Source: Macrotrachela quadricornifera (lineage: Eukaryota > Rotifera > Eurotatoria > Philodinida > Philodinidae). From it: a stretch of DNA of 64,000 nt. Position numbers and translations under genes: made by a program. The notes below the pieces were generated by a model, which did not search any database, was not told the DNA's origin, and was given only the letters and a program-made list of their open reading frames with translations. Positions 1 through 13,900 of this stretch are shown piece after piece. The DNA lies in NCBI GenBank assembly GCA_022393335.1, contig JAJEKB010020464.1, positions 181,849-245,848 of the forward strand, in the 5' to 3' direction. Numbering within the stretch: the stretch's first letter is position 1; every line of letters begins with the position of its first letter.

Positions 1-89
1 AAAAAAAAAAGAAGATAGATAAGCTTTTAACTAGTTTGTCGATGAAGAACAACAACACTTTCTTTTTTTTTTTTTTTGTTTCTTATCAG

Positions 90-208
90 TAGAATTAAGC
101 AAACGAGATACTCCTAAAGTATGCAAACAATGTCATCGTCGTAAAGCAAAACCTTCAGAAGAGATTCATATGCGTAAATTATCAAATAAGATCTTGATCT
201 TCAAATGA
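90..208 (+). CDS. putative terminal exon of a gene entering from the left
   Basis: After a polypyrimidine run and TTATCAG acceptor the + strand reads open with typical codon use: ELSKRDTPKVCKQCHRRKAK, then PSEEIHMRKLSNKILIFK and TGA. A C-x2-C pair followed by a basic patch suggests a small metal-binding or nuclear segment, but no family is recognised. A GTAAAT inside (near 174) could be a donor, in which case the exon ends earlier and the gene continues. The upstream part lies outside the window. Existence of the exon is moderately supported; function is unknown. Confidence 0.35.
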
Positions 209-585
209 ACAATATAAAATAATACTTTTTTTTTTCTTTCTTTTAATGTATTTAAACGTAAGTAAAGAAAAGATACTCTTATTTCGTGCAGTTTTTATAA
301 TGAAGAACATGCAGACATTTAAAAATATATATATCTTATTTCCCAATTGAATAACTCTTACTTGTTGTTCTGAACTAATCATTGTAGAAAAAAAATTGTT
401 TTCTAAAATCATAATGATTATATTATCAAATGGCAATGACAGTTGAAAATTGAGATTATTTATGGAATTTAAGTATATTGACTATGCGTGTATATATGTT
501 TTTTTTTTATTTTTATTTGAAATCAAGGTTATTATTATTCGATTACATTGATGAAAATAAATAAATGAATATGTATTTGACTTAC

Positions 586-699
586 TATTGGAGTTTGTTC
601 TAATTGTGAATAGATATTTTGTTGACTATGACATTTTACTGATGAACAAGGTTTTGCTGATAAAATTATTCGACGAATTGATCGATGATTAAGTGACAT
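586..699 (-). CDS. putative first exon of an unidentified minus-strand gene
   Basis: The minus strand opens with ATG at 699 and encodes MSLNHRSIRRIILSAKPCSS followed by VKCHSQQNIYSQLEQTPI, ending at a clean GTAAGT donor. Codon use matches the confirmed genes nearby. A following exon is not clear: an acceptor near 405 and a GTAAGA donor near 351 exist, but reading straight through in the expected phase meets a stop. It may be a decayed gene fragment or the start of a gene whose later exons are very short. No family recognised. Confidence 0.3.
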
Positions 700-1561
700 T
701 TGATAGTAATATTAGTGAAATCGAAGCTACGAAGATATTAATGTAGCTTCTATTCACTATTACTACAAATACAATTGAACAAATAGATTGAATATTGACA
801 AGCAAGTAAAAAAAAAATAATAACAATATTGATGACTCATCTGTATTAATCAATGAAATATATCTTTTTTTTCTAATTGATTTTATTATGTATAAAAAAC
901 AAAAGAAATTTTATTGATAATGAATAAAAAAAATGATCAATATTTTTTCTTTATTAAACAATATAGGTTAATGATTATTAACGACATCTAATTGTTCGGT
1001 AGGATTTTTAAAATAGATTGTTTTGTATAATCTTTGTACTGTAACTATATGATATCAATATCTGTTCTTTTTTTTTTGGTATATAAAACACGATGTCATC
1101 ATATTTTTATTAGATAAATTCTACGAAATAATGATAAAGAATATTTAATTAAGAATTGTTTTGTCTAGCCTTGTCTTTACTAGATAAATAATTTGTATTA
1201 ATATTGAATTAAATTTACTATTATAATTTAGTCAGAGGAGATAATTCTAGTATGTTTTTATGCATTGAAAATTATTTCTGTTTATTTTCGATAGTTTCAG
1301 ATTCATTAATGAAATTCTTTATAAAACAATTATTATTTTAAATTAACCATTTTGACTAAAACTATTTCAAATATTATAGTTTTTTTATTCTTATCTTTCA
1401 GTATTTATTTATTTAGGACATTTAAAAAGTAATAATATGATACTTTAATATCATAGAAAAGAATTTCAAGAACACTTTTTTTATTTTTACTGATAATAGA
1501 AAAAGAATGTTTTACATTTTAGCAGTACCGTCATCATTCTTCTATTATTATCATAGTGATA

Positions 1562-2175
1562 CTTAGGGGTACCTAAAACTAGTGGCGGAAATATCTTATT
1601 TTCTTATAAAAAGCTTGAGGAAAATGACTTTTTTTTATGGTGTGATAAAGAAAAATGACGCTCTATTTTCTTTATGTTATTTGATCACTCTTCGACTAAT
1701 AACATAATAATAAAATCTCGATAGAAACTATTTGTGTTGAAAACTTAACTGTCGGTTAAGGTGGATCATAAAAAGCTCTACAACTTACATAAGACTGCTT
1801 GTTTTATAACTGAAATAACAAGAAAGGAATTTCTCTTAATACAGAAAAAAAATTGTTCTTAGGGATAGAGAAAATTGATGGTATAAAATTTTACTTTTTC
1901 AAAATTAAAAAGTGAACAAATAAAATAAGCTTTGTTTCGTGGTTTGTAGAGCTTTTCATCCTACATATTGTGATGTTTTATTTTCTGATGCAACATGTTA
2001 AGCAATTGAAAACTGAAATACAAAGTGTAGCCATTTACTCCACCTCTACCGATAGTTAAGTTTTCAATAAAAATAGTTTTCATCGAAATTTTATTATTAT
2101 GTTATTAGTTGAATTTTTTCAAGCTTTCTATAAGAAAATGAGATATCTTCACCAGTACTTTTGAGTACCCCTAAA
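1562..2175. mobile_element. TA-flanked long-TIR MITE, copy A
   Basis: A 614-bp element bounded by TA dinucleotides (1560-1561 and 2176-2177). The left end CTTAGGGGTACCTAAAACTA is matched by the reverse complement of the right end (TTTAGGGGTACTCAAAAGTA), and similarity between the arms continues for roughly 200 bp each, covering TCTTATTTTCTTATA, AAGCTTGA, CTAATAACATAATAATAAAA and GAAAACTTAACT. It has no coding capacity. A TA target duplication fits a Tc1/mariner-type non-autonomous element. A related copy sits at 28352-28586 and a decayed one follows at about 2630. Confidence 0.75.
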
Positions 2176-2627
2176 TAAAATTTCGATAAGCCTTGCATAG
2201 TTTTGCAAATCTTTCATTGAATACTCGAATGTACATTTATCAATTGAAAATTTATTACAAACATCGTACGGATAGGCTTTTTAAACGAAAAGATCAATTC
2301 AAAACATCTATAATTTATAACTTGATGCACCTTGATTGTATCTTTCCTAAAATTTTAAATCGCAATAGTCAATCATGTTTCAATGTAAAATTATTCAAAA
2401 AATACATATCGGCATTTTCTTACCAAATCACTATTAGTGTTATTATCATTGACTATGATAAAACATCTCTTATCGAATTTTTATTACTATCAAAATTCCT
2501 AAAAAAAAAGATGATATATTGCAAAAATATGAAACATTGTATTTACTATCGCCTCATATAGAAAACAAAATTTTCTGATATTTTTGATACAAGATTAAAG
2601 TGTCACCATCATTATGTATTAATCTAA

Positions 2628-3360
2628 GTATATATCTAGAGTTATGCAAAAATAGTGGCCAAAGTACTTTTTTTTCTTATACGAAGCTTGAAAAAAATTC
2701 TCCTTTTATGAACAGATAGAATGTCTGTCGCTCTATGATTCTACACTATTTGATCACTATTCAAGTGGTATTATAATAAGAGAATTTCGATAAGAACTGT
2801 TTTTGTTGGAAACTAGCTGGTAGTATATTAGATCGTAATATAACAACTGGGTAGTTTGACATTTCATTTTATCATTACTGAGTGCGTTATACTAACAAAG
2901 TAAAATATACCACAAGGTGTGGTATAAAAATCTCCACAGTTTATAAAGAATTATTTGCTTTATAGTTGTACTTTTTGTTCTCAAAATAGACACAGCCCTG
3001 AGCATGTAATTTTCGATATTACAAGAACGAGATCTTTGTATTTATAAAAAAACAAATTTTATTTTTCCTATCTCATCTTTTCAGTATTATTCGTTGTAAA
3101 GTGCAGAGGTTTTCACGCTGTATCTTGTAATGTATTTTGTTCTATTTAATAAAAAATATCAGGTAATAAAAAGATAAGATAAGAAACACAAACGAATTTG
3201 TTTCTTACTAATAAACCCTCATTTTTGCACCATCAAAATTCAGTTGCTCAGAGTTTTGTTTATTTTGAAAACAAAAAATGCAACTTATAGAACAAACGAT
3301 CCTCTATAAATTGTAGAACATTTCACGCTGCATCGTATAGTATATTTTGAAACACAGAGT
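2628..3360. mobile_element. degraded relative of the TA-flanked MITE
   Basis: From about 2628 the sequence repeats the left-arm order of the element at 1562: an AAAATAGTGGC-like start, TTTCTTATACGAAGCTTGA, CTATTTGATCACT, ATAATAAGAGAATTTCGATA and GAAACTAGCTGG, with many substitutions. Two short blocks near 3110 and 3310 (TTTCACGCTGTATC / TTTCACGCTGCATC) are partial copies of each other and resemble its centre. The right terminus could not be placed. Limits are approximate. Confidence 0.5.
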
Positions 3361-3464
3361 TTATGGTTAGAAGAAGTTTTCTTGGATATATATGAATAGT
3401 GCAAGTATAGATGTTTAAATAAGATAAAAAGTGTTGATACACATTCTAAATTTTTTAATACATT

Positions 3465-3660
3465 CTCTAATTAAGGATATAATATTAAATTATGTCAATG
3501 GCCAGGTCATAGTCCTGATTTTAACTCTATTGAGTTAATATAGAACATTATCGAACACAAAAATTGAAAGAAAAAATTCGAAATCACAATAAATATTATT
3601 CAGAAATATATTCTAAAAAAACCCAGTCTATCTAATAGTATTTTGTATCTTCATATTGAA
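3465..3660 (+). pseudogene. Tc1-like transposase C-terminal relic
   Basis: The + strand near 3500 reads CQWPGHSPDFNSIELI before a stop codon. This matches the Tc1 signature around the last catalytic acid, WPxxSPDLNPIExxW, with the E in IE as the third DDE residue. Stops before and after, and loss of the tryptophan block, show a dead fragment. It lies just beyond the degraded MITE copy, so both may derive from one old Tc1-type element. Confidence 0.55.
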
Positions 3661-3814
3661 CTAGTCTTATTTTCTGTAATGATTAATATCTTTATCGAGA
3701 TTATAACATTTCTTTTCAATAAAATCAAATATGTATTTCAATTACAATATCTGAATAGAATAAAATAGAAAAAAATAATAATATTAAAAACAAACAAAAA
3801 GAAGATTTAATAAA

Positions 3815-6800
3815 TTATTTTTGTTGATCTATACGTGATTGTGTATTAACAGAATTTTTATTCATTGTTAATGTAGATGAATCAACTGATGTCATTTTAA
3901 ATAAACGTGGTGATGAACCACGATTTGTTATTTCTTCACGAGAATGTAATGCTTGAAGACGATACCAATGTGATTTATCATCAATTACATTTGGATCTAA
4001 ATAAATAAAATATTTTTTGTTTTTTTATTTCTCGGTTTTTCCTTTAAATTACTTTTTAAATCAATTATTACTTGACCAAGAAAATCATTTGCTTTAAAAC
4101 GATCATAATCCCAAACAGTTATTTCAAGTTTTTTATATTGTAATTCTTCTCGATGCATATGTCCATATATAACAGTTTGTTCCCAAACAGGATTTAATGT
4201 TCTTGTTACATGTTTTATTCGACGTTTATTTTCTTGACTATATTTTTAAAAAAAAATGAATACTTTTAGTATTAATGTCATGTAGAGAAAAGAATATCCT
4301 GCCTGCGAACTATCTTATGGTATAGATTACTGTCGAGAGATAGTTTTGATGACGGTAATATTATTTTTTCAGCTATTTTTAGCTGTTGCTCTGAGCAAAA
4401 GACTGATATAACTTCAAGTTCTTTCCGTACACAGCAAATAATTACAAAGACCTTTCTGCGTATATCGATGACATAGTCAGTAATATGCTTTCGGATGAAT
4501 GATTGAAGATAAACAACCGTTATTGACTTGTTCAGGGATATTTTATGTTTTTTTTAAAATAAAGACTATTAAACGATAATTCTAAATATATCAATCAGTG
4601 TGATGTAACATGGTCGAAAGAAAAGAACGAAACATAAATATGGAAAAAATGTTAAATTTTTATTAAACTATCGGTCCAAAAAGGTTAGAAATCTGGTTTT
4701 TCTAATTAAGAAAAAAAAGGATGAGAAGATGTGAGCCAATAATAAACCAAATTGTTTTTCTTGAATGATTACTTTCAGTTTTACATCTCGAATCTACTCT
4801 GGAGAATCTTTATTTGTATTTTCTTCTCATAAATAAATAGATTCAATAGCAGAAGGTAGCTGCTTTTTTTTCGAGGCACTAATATAAAAAAATAAAGTGA
4901 TATAAGTGCGCAAAATATGTACTTAAATTTTATAAATCGAATGAAATAGATTATTTGGCAGAAAACAATCGCATATAGTATTTTGTCGTTAGTGTTTTCT
5001 ATTTTTCACTGTTCTAATTAGTCACTCACGCAATTATTTTTTAATATAGCTTTAACGGATAGAACAAAAAAAAGAAAGGAAAAACAACATTTTCTTTTAT
5101 TCAACAAATTTGATGTAAATCTATCAATTAATCCAAAAAAAAAAACCTTAATAAATCATCTTCATGATGAAACTTAGTAAATTTTTATTAATGCACATAT
5201 TATTTTAAACTGATTCAAACAACCGGAAACTATTAAATCATTACTAACTTCCGATACAAATCAATTCGTGCTTCTTTAATCACAATTATATATATATATT
5301 CGTGATTATATATAAAAGAATATAAATTGCTCATTCAGTGTAAAAACTAGACAAATTTATTTCTAAAGAATAAATCAATTGATTCATTCATAAGTATATA
5401 ACTTAAAATCTAACTTACTCTCTTCCTGGTAATAAATAAACTTTAACAAATGGATCTGAAAAACCATTTGTATCTTTTGATAATAAATTTTTTGCACGAA
5501 TTATTCGTACAACTAATTGTTCACGATCACTATCATGTCCAATTTGTAATTCAATATCACCAACATAATCATTTTCATGTAATTGATTAATAATAGAATT
5601 TTTTTGATGTGAATAATCAACTGATTTAGTTTTTTTTTTAAAAAAATTTAATGAAGCTAAACCAATTGAAGATTTTCTTTCAATACTTGTTGAACCTCTT
5701 GATAAACGTTTTGAATTTGTTCGAAGAAAATTTTGTATACGTTTTGATGCATTTACTTTATCATGTGCAATTGGTATTACACTTTGACTACGTCCATGTG
5801 ATATATGTGTATCACCTGTTGTCATTAAACTACTTTTACGACTCTGTGTTAAATGAAAATATTGCGATAAACTATCACTTTCATCGGATTCATTTGAATT
5901 TTGTCGATGTATATTAATATTATTTCCAATGCCATTTAAACGAGGATCATTTGGTAATAAACTTAAACGATGACGATGCGAATATAAATTTGGTGATTCT
6001 TCATTTGATGTTGAAATTTTCTAGAAAAAGAAAAAGTTTATAAAATTTATAATTTTATGTTTTTGTTTTTGTTTTTACTGGTGATAAAGATTTTCTTTCT
6101 TCTGGTTTAATTTTATCAAGAATTGGAGATGATATTCGATGTAATGAATAAATTGATGTTGATTTTGATTTACTAACAATATTATTTATTGTTTGATTTG
6201 GTGATAATTGTGATATATCCATTGTATGTCTACGTTGAATATTTGTATCTGTTGTTAAAAATGAATGAGAATTTCTTTTTGTTGTTTGATTACGAATAAT
6301 TATTTCAAATTCATTTTGTATTGTATTCATTAAATTTTCAACAAATAATGCACTTTTACCACGTAATGATACACCACCTAGTTCAAGTACTTCATCACCT
6401 AGATTAAAAAGTTTATCGTTGATATATTCATTATATTTATTCAGCGATTGCTCTCAACACTGTTTTTTATTTTTATCATAAAGATTTTCAGTAAAGTTTA
6501 GTTCAATCTCTTTTTAAAATTTTTAGAAATCAACACTTAAGTAGTATATATCCTTTATAATAAGCATATTTTTTTAAATATTCTCTGCTATCGATTTTTT
6601 AATACAACATAACGAACCAGACAATTTTCTATAAAAATGAATGAAGAACAGAATCGATCGAGCTTATTTTACAAATCTGGAAATTAGGAATTTTTGAAAA
6701 TTTCATTATGTCTTTTACTAAAATTTTAATTATCGGTAAAAGTCTTAACGAATTCTAATTCCTTGAAATCAACGCTTTGATGGCTAGGTCGAGGTTCTTT

Positions 6801-9800
6801 ATATAATAGACGTATGACAATTTTCGACTCGGCAAGTAAACTGATGATCGAATCAGTTTGATCTGTCAATCGTGAACTGTCACACATCTAGATAAGTAAT
6901 GTATATCTTGCATAATAAAAGTCCTCCTCAAGTGACTATTAATACTGATCTTAAATGTTTGATGATTTATAAATATGAATATGCATTAAGAACTGATTCA
7001 GAGAACTAAAATTTGTGAAAAATAGTAATCTATCTCATAGATAATTTATGATTAGAATATTATTTTATTAAGGAATATTTGCTATTTCTTTCGGCATATT
7101 TTGAATGACTTTTTTTATGTATTCAAATCCGTCCAAACTTCATTTCCCAACCTTACAAAAAAAATCTCGAAGCATCATGTGATGTATTAAAACAAACCTT
7201 CTTGTACAATATTTTTAAGTATTTGATAATTTTGATGATTTTTATTTATATTTTCAATACATGCTGTTACTTCCATACAATTAGGAATTGAATGACCACC
7301 AGTTATACGAAAACCAAGATCAGTAGAAATTCCATGTCGTGATGGATTTAATATTAATTTTGTGGTTTGAAATGGATATGTTATTTCTGTACTTGTACTC
7401 TATAAAAATAACAAATAATATTTAATAATTAAGATAATTTTTGAAAGATATAATAATAAAACCTTTTGTAATTTTGTAGGAGATGGAACAATTGAATCAG
7501 TAGTATGACTTAATGGAGATGAAGTTTTTTTTTTTAATTTTTTTTTAGATTTCATTGAAGAATTTAAATTTGATAATGGAGGTGTATTTGTTGTTTGATC
7601 CCGTAATTGTTTAGTATTTGTTGAAAGATTATCAATTGATGTTGTTTTATATTGATTATGTTTATTATTAATTTTTAATTCGGAATCAGTTTTTGAACGT
7701 AATGTTTTATTCATTGAACCTATTGGATCATTAAGATCAATTTCAAGTAAATCACTTTCATCCTCTATATTTAATTGTGGAATTATTATAGGTGGTGGAA
7801 CAGCTGGAAGACTAAAACGAGACTCTGAATTAGCACGACGTAATTGTAAACAATTAGGAGAATTAGTATTTGGAACAGATGGTAAATTACGTTTATGTCG
7901 ATTTATTGATGATATATGCTAAAAATAATCAAAATAATATTTATTATAAATCTTTATAGATTGTAAAATTTCAATCGATTGATCTCATATAAATATATTA
8001 TGTTTGAAAAATATGATAAATAGCTTCAAAATCTTCATTAATTTTATCGAGTTTTCTTTCAACCTTGAAAATTATATATTTATTCACACTATATGCTCAC
8101 AATGCTATTATTTTTATCGTAGCGAATCTCGTAATATAATATATATAGCATGAATACTCTAAAATATGTTTTTTTCTCTTTTTATTAATTTCGATTAACA
8201 AAGTTAGTAACAATAAAAATTAGCTAAATCTTCTTTTTCTCTTCTGTTAACTTTATTATTATAAAAAAAAGAATAAATTAACAAGATGTTAATTTCTATT
8301 TGGAAGAAAATTGATTTTACTATCTAATGGATTAATAAAATTAAATGAATTCTTATTAGATACAAATATATTTAATATAATATAGATATTATTTATGATA
8401 ATTCTATTACCTTACTATGTGTTGATAAAGTACGTTGTAATGGTTGATGAGATTTTGATGTTGTTGGAATAAGAAGATCAGTTAAATTCTCTCGTACACC
8501 AGATGAACGACTTAGACTACCTCGATGATTATTAACTGGAATAGGAATACAAATAGGATGTGTAGAAGTATTCATAGAAATTTCATCTGTTGATGGTGAT
8601 TCAGTTTCCATTTCAAATATTGAATTACTATCAATATTTTGAATAGATAATGAATTTATTTGAATTTTTTCTATTGGTATATGTCGAGATAAATTTGCTA
8701 TTGTTTCTTCTAATTCTTTAACATGATCACGTTCATCATTATCATCTTCATCAATAAATTCATCAATTTTATATGATGCTATTATTGGTTCTTCGGATTG
8801 ATTTGATGTTATTGCTGATATATATGGACTTGGTTCATCATAAAAAAAATCATTTTCATCTATTTCTGTTAGATTATTTGTACGAAATAATTCAGAATTA
8901 ATTAATGATTGATTTTCAGTATAATTATGATTTATATCTGATTGTAAATTTTCTTTTATCTGTTGATCTTGATTAATTGATATAATATTGTCATAGATTT
9001 TATCATCATCATAATTATTTGATAAATTTAATATAGGTGATAATGAGTTTTTTATTGATGTCAACTAAAAAAAGACAAGAAATGTCATAAAAATCTTTAT
9101 TAAATAATATATATTAAATGGGTAAATATTGACTTACAAAAGTACTATTATTATTTTCTATTTCTCGATCAATTATTGAATTGTTTTGATATTGTTGATT
9201 AGTTTTTACTGTTGATTCGGATGATGTTAGAGATTTATCGGATTCATTTGGACTAATAATAGAAAGAAAAAAAAAAGAAGAATAATAAAACTAGTGGCAT
9301 TAAATGAATGAAGAATTTCTTTTTATCGAGCTATATTTAGATTAATCTAAAATGATTCTATATGCTTTTCTTTATCTGACAGCTACGTAAAATATAAAAT
9401 TCCTTCAAAGCAAGTTTTCAAAAAAAAAGAAGAAAAAAAACTAATCTACTTACATTTCATTATCATATTTATGTAGTTGTTCATTAGTAAAACTACTGTT
9501 TGATGCTGGTAGTGATGGCGATGATGATGATGATGATGATGATGATGTTGATGATATTGAAGGTGATATAGATGCTGATGGCGACATTATTGAAGGAACA
9601 GTAACTGATAATAATGGTGATTGTTGTTCTTCAACAGCTCTTGCTCTTCGTAATACATTAGCAATATGTTCTTGTTCTTCGCGATTTAAATGACTTAAAT
9701 CAAGTCCTACAGGTGATAGTGATGGTGGTGGAATTGAAATAGTAGTCGTTCGTGAACTATGAACACTATCCATTGATATTGGTTTTGATATATATACTGT

Positions 9801-9995
9801 TGATGATAATGAATTTCTTGATTCACGTTGTTCATTAATAGGATTTGTTGAATAAAAATAATGATGTGTTGATCCTAGTACGGAAGTTGATGAAATAAAC
9901 GAAGAAGAAGATGGTGATGATCGTGGTGGTTGTGATGGTGGTGGAGTAAGATCAACCGCCACATCTTGCACCCATTTTTTAAGTGAACTTAACAT
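3815..9995 (-). CDS. RIM/Piccolo/Fife-like active-zone scaffold (PDZ + C2)
   Basis: Nine minus-strand exons: 9457-9995, 9138-9252, 8411-9064, 7463-7918, 7198-7399, 6079-6398, 5419-6020, 4053-4237 and 3815-3996. All junctions are GT-AG with matching phases; the sum is 3255 nt (1084 aa). Residues 1-590 are Ser/Asp/Asn-rich and low complexity. A PDZ domain follows (about 600-690: DLGFRITGG, then [16 protein letters not shown]), then a disordered basic region, then one C2 domain (about 925-1050: [49 protein letters not shown]). The C2 wording is closer to Piccolo/Fife C2A than to RIM. These proteins tether vesicles and calcium channels at presynaptic release sites. No N-terminal zinc finger and no second C2 were found. 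Only the family assignment, not the exact orthologue, is secure. Confidence 0.85.
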
Positions 9996-10975
9996 TTAGC
10001 TAGTAGAACATTAGAGATGAATGATAAATGAATGACAGAGAACATAATGATATATGATGTGATAGTGAACTATAATCATATTAATTGAGTATTATCGTTG
10101 TTATGTTATATTATTCATTTAATACTTACAAGTTCAATTTCTTGAATACAAACTGAGTTGTGTGTATTTAACTATATATTTTCTCATTGTCGTTAGACTT
10201 ACTCGACGTGCTTTCCTCACTTTTCCCGTCCAGTATGCCTCTCGGCTCGAATTCTCTTGTCGTCTTTCTCTGTTTTCCGTTTATGTGTATGTTACTTGTC
10301 CTATACTAAACCACATCATATTCTTCTCTCTTTTTTTTTTCTTCTTTTCTCTTGTTTAACAATGGATGGCAACATTTTTAGAAGAAGAAAAAAAGCTAAC
10401 GTAGAGAAAAAAGAAAAAAAAAAAAGAAAGAAAACGATGAAGAATGCACATTAAAAGGAAAGATCCGGAGAGAATTCTCTTGTTCGATGTTCAATAACTA
10501 TTTCCTGTGTATTAGCAATTACAATAAACGAAAGAATGATGAACTACTCAATTTAATATTTAACTCATCAGTTCATAACAAAAGTTAGCGTGAGTGTTAA
10601 TGGTTATAATTAAATTTTTAGTTCAGCAGATTATATTTTTAAATTACATGAGTATACATATACAAAACAAGAAAAAAAAAAAAAGAAAAATTTTGTAAAC
10701 ACACAAAACAAAGATACTTGTTCTTTCATATATATATATAAAAAAAAAAGAAACATCATCTTTTAACTACAAAAGAAAATGATTTTTCATTCAAAAAGAA
10801 AAGAAAAAAAAAATAAGCATACAAAACAAACAAATTAATAAATTGAGAGATTAAGTTATCTAAAAGATTGCATTTGAGAATGAATTTGATTATCTCTCGT
10901 TTTTAATATTTGGAATAAGACTAAAATAAAAATAAAATAATTCATAATTCAATAAAACAAAAAAAACAATAAATA
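9996..10975. other. intergenic region between scaffold and CDC14 genes
   Basis: This lies upstream of the scaffold gene's ATG (9995) and downstream of the CDC14 stop (10976). It holds long A/T runs, a CT-rich stretch around 10320-10350 and short AT repeats. Open frames here are low complexity and look non-coding. No promoter motif could be called with confidence. Confidence 0.4.
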
Positions 10976-13900
10976 TTAATTTACTGATTTAGATCTTGTA
11001 TAATACGAATGTGTTGGTGATGAATTTATATTTGTATTCATAGAAGATTTCCCACGTTGTGATGATTTTAATAATGTTGATGAAAATGGATCATGATTAT
11101 CAGTATCAGATGCAGTTAATGTTGAACCAATAGTACTTGTCGTTGTATACCGACTAGTTGAATATATTGGACTAAAAATATCATATTTTTTATTTTTTTC
11201 TATATATATATATATTAATATTTACGTTTTCATCATTGAAGTTGTTGAGGAAATATATGAACGAGGTTTTCGTGTTGTGGAATTTATAAGAACATTGGAA
11301 GATGTATTTGACATTGGTGCATAACTACGACGTACACCAGCGGATGATATATTATGAATTGGTACACTAGTTGTGGATGTTAATGTTGTACCAGCACGTT
11401 TATATGATGTTGAAGAATCAAATCTATTTAAATAGATTTTTCTTTTCTTTTTTGTTTTAAATTAGAAAAAAAAAATGATTTTTTTTTTAATGTTTCGAGC
11501 AACTATTCATGCAAATCAAATAGCGAATATAAGTGAAACTATATAGAATTATTCTATATCATATGAAAGCAGAAGGGAAAAATAATAAATAAATAAATAA
11601 ATAATAAATATAATTTATATTTCCGCTTTTTTTTTATGATAAAAAAATAAAAAAACATTTCCGTAAATAAATACTAGTAAATTTGATAATATATTTCATG
11701 AGTATTAATAAAAGTCATATACATTCGACTATAGAACATTTGTGGTAGTGCTACGTGTTCATTATTACTGATATATACTTCCGTTAAAAATCGAGTGAAG
11801 AGACTAGAAGAAAATCATTTTCTATTTGTGTTTGTACACAAGACTAAACACACGTTCATTCAACAAGCAGCTATAAAACAATATAAATAAAACTAAAAAT
11901 GAACAATCAGAAAAAAGAAAATCTATATAAGTCACATTTTTGCTTTTCTTTTTTATGACTTTTTTTTTTCTCTTCATGCATTGATAAATTAATCTCAAGT
12001 ACCTATCATTTTTATCATCAATGATGATAATAGTATTGTTGTTATGTATTCGAATTTGATGTAATTGCAATGCTTTTTTTGATGTAAATTTTTTATTAAT
12101 ACATTTATTACATATCATTAATGATTGATAACCATTACTATTCTGTTGATTATTCATTCGAAAATGTTGACTTTTAATATGTTTGTTAAGTACCGATAAT
12201 GAATTATAAGTTTTCATACAATATTTACACCTAAATTATGATCGTATGTTTTTTTTTGTGTTTAATCTTATTTAAACATGCAAAAACTCATTTCCGTAAC
12301 TTTCTTAGAGATAAAAAGAAAACATATTAAAATAACTTACGTAAGACTTGATGTAACATTAGCATGTGGTGATGATGTTTGATGATGATGATGTTGCATA
12401 CGACGTGCTTTTATTTCATTTAATCTATCACCTTGAGTAATTTCTCCTTCTTTTTCTTCCTAGATATATTTCATAAATAAATAAATAAAGAAAATTTAAT
12501 TAACAAAAAATAAAACATTCATAACAAACTTCGAGATTATTGTTATCTCCAATAATATTTCCACTTGAATATCGAAGTGGATTAGAACTACTTATATCTA
12601 CAGTAGGACTTCCATCAAATGTTGACATATATCGTGGACGATCTTTAATTCGATATGTATCACCTAATGACCAAAGCCATGTTTGTTTACTACAATTAAT
12701 CAAAATTAAAAACAAATTTTTCGTTTTTTGATATTTTACTCTTCAAGATAATTTTGTTGTGGTCCAATAACTGAACCAGGTCGACATATTCTTAACCATG
12801 CAATAACTTCAGCTGCTGTAAATTTATGATGTTTCATTAAATATGCTCCAATTAAAGTACCCGTTCGTCCAAGACCCGCTAAAAAAATAAAGTAATATCA
12901 TGTTTTATGATAGGTTCTTTTTTGTATCATACCTTTACAATGAACGGCTACAGCACCTGGAGCTTGTTCAACGATAGTTAAAAATTTTAAAGTAATTGCA
13001 TCACTCGGTGTACTACCATCAGAAAAAAATAAATCATAATGTTCAAAACCCGCATCAATAAAACGTTTTGCATCATAAATTTTTTTATTTAATCGTACAA
13101 TTGTTGTTACATTACGTTTACGAAAATAGGTAAAATAAGCTTCTGGTGCATGTAATGGATAACCCTTTTAAATAAAATAATTAAATAATAACAAAAAAAA
13201 AAATCATTTAATAAACATACATTTTCAATTTTACTCCTAGCATGTGGTCCTGAAAAAGCAAGTAATTTACGAGGAACAATCCAATTTAAATCACCATTTT
13301 CAACTTTCTATTTAAATTAAATTAATTTTTTATTTATATTAAAAAATAAATCTCTTACTTCATAATATTCATATTCATCAAGATCAAAATTTTCAAAATC
13401 AAAAAATCCATGAAGTAATGCCTATATTTAAGAATAAAAAAGAAAAAAAAAATTAAATAAAAGATAAAATAAATTACCTTATAAAGACCTTGTAATGTAT
13501 CGAATAATGTTAAATTATATGATGATGAACCAAGTGATGCATCTCGAAAAGGTAAAAATGGATGTGCTGCATTAATACCATTTATTAATGGTCTATAAGC
13601 TTCTTCAGGTGTACGTTTTAAATGAATTATCTATGAATAATTAAATAAAAATTTTTAAAAAATTTTTATCATTTTTTTTGTCTTACTGAATAAGCAGCAA
13701 TAAGAAAAGCAGCATTAGCTCGTTTTTTTGGATCAAATGTAGTATAATGTATTATTCGTTTATGTGATAAATTTGGTTGCTAAATAAAAATTAATTAACA
13801 TAAACTATTGATTTATATATATATATATAAATATACATTTAATTTTTTATTAAGTTTTGTACAATATCGATGAACAACAGCCAAATTGAGTGGACCAAAA

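Noticed and set aside
9508..9546. (GATGAT)n microsatellite on the plus strand
   Set aside because: It is the complement of a poly-Ser codon run within the first coding exon of the scaffold gene.
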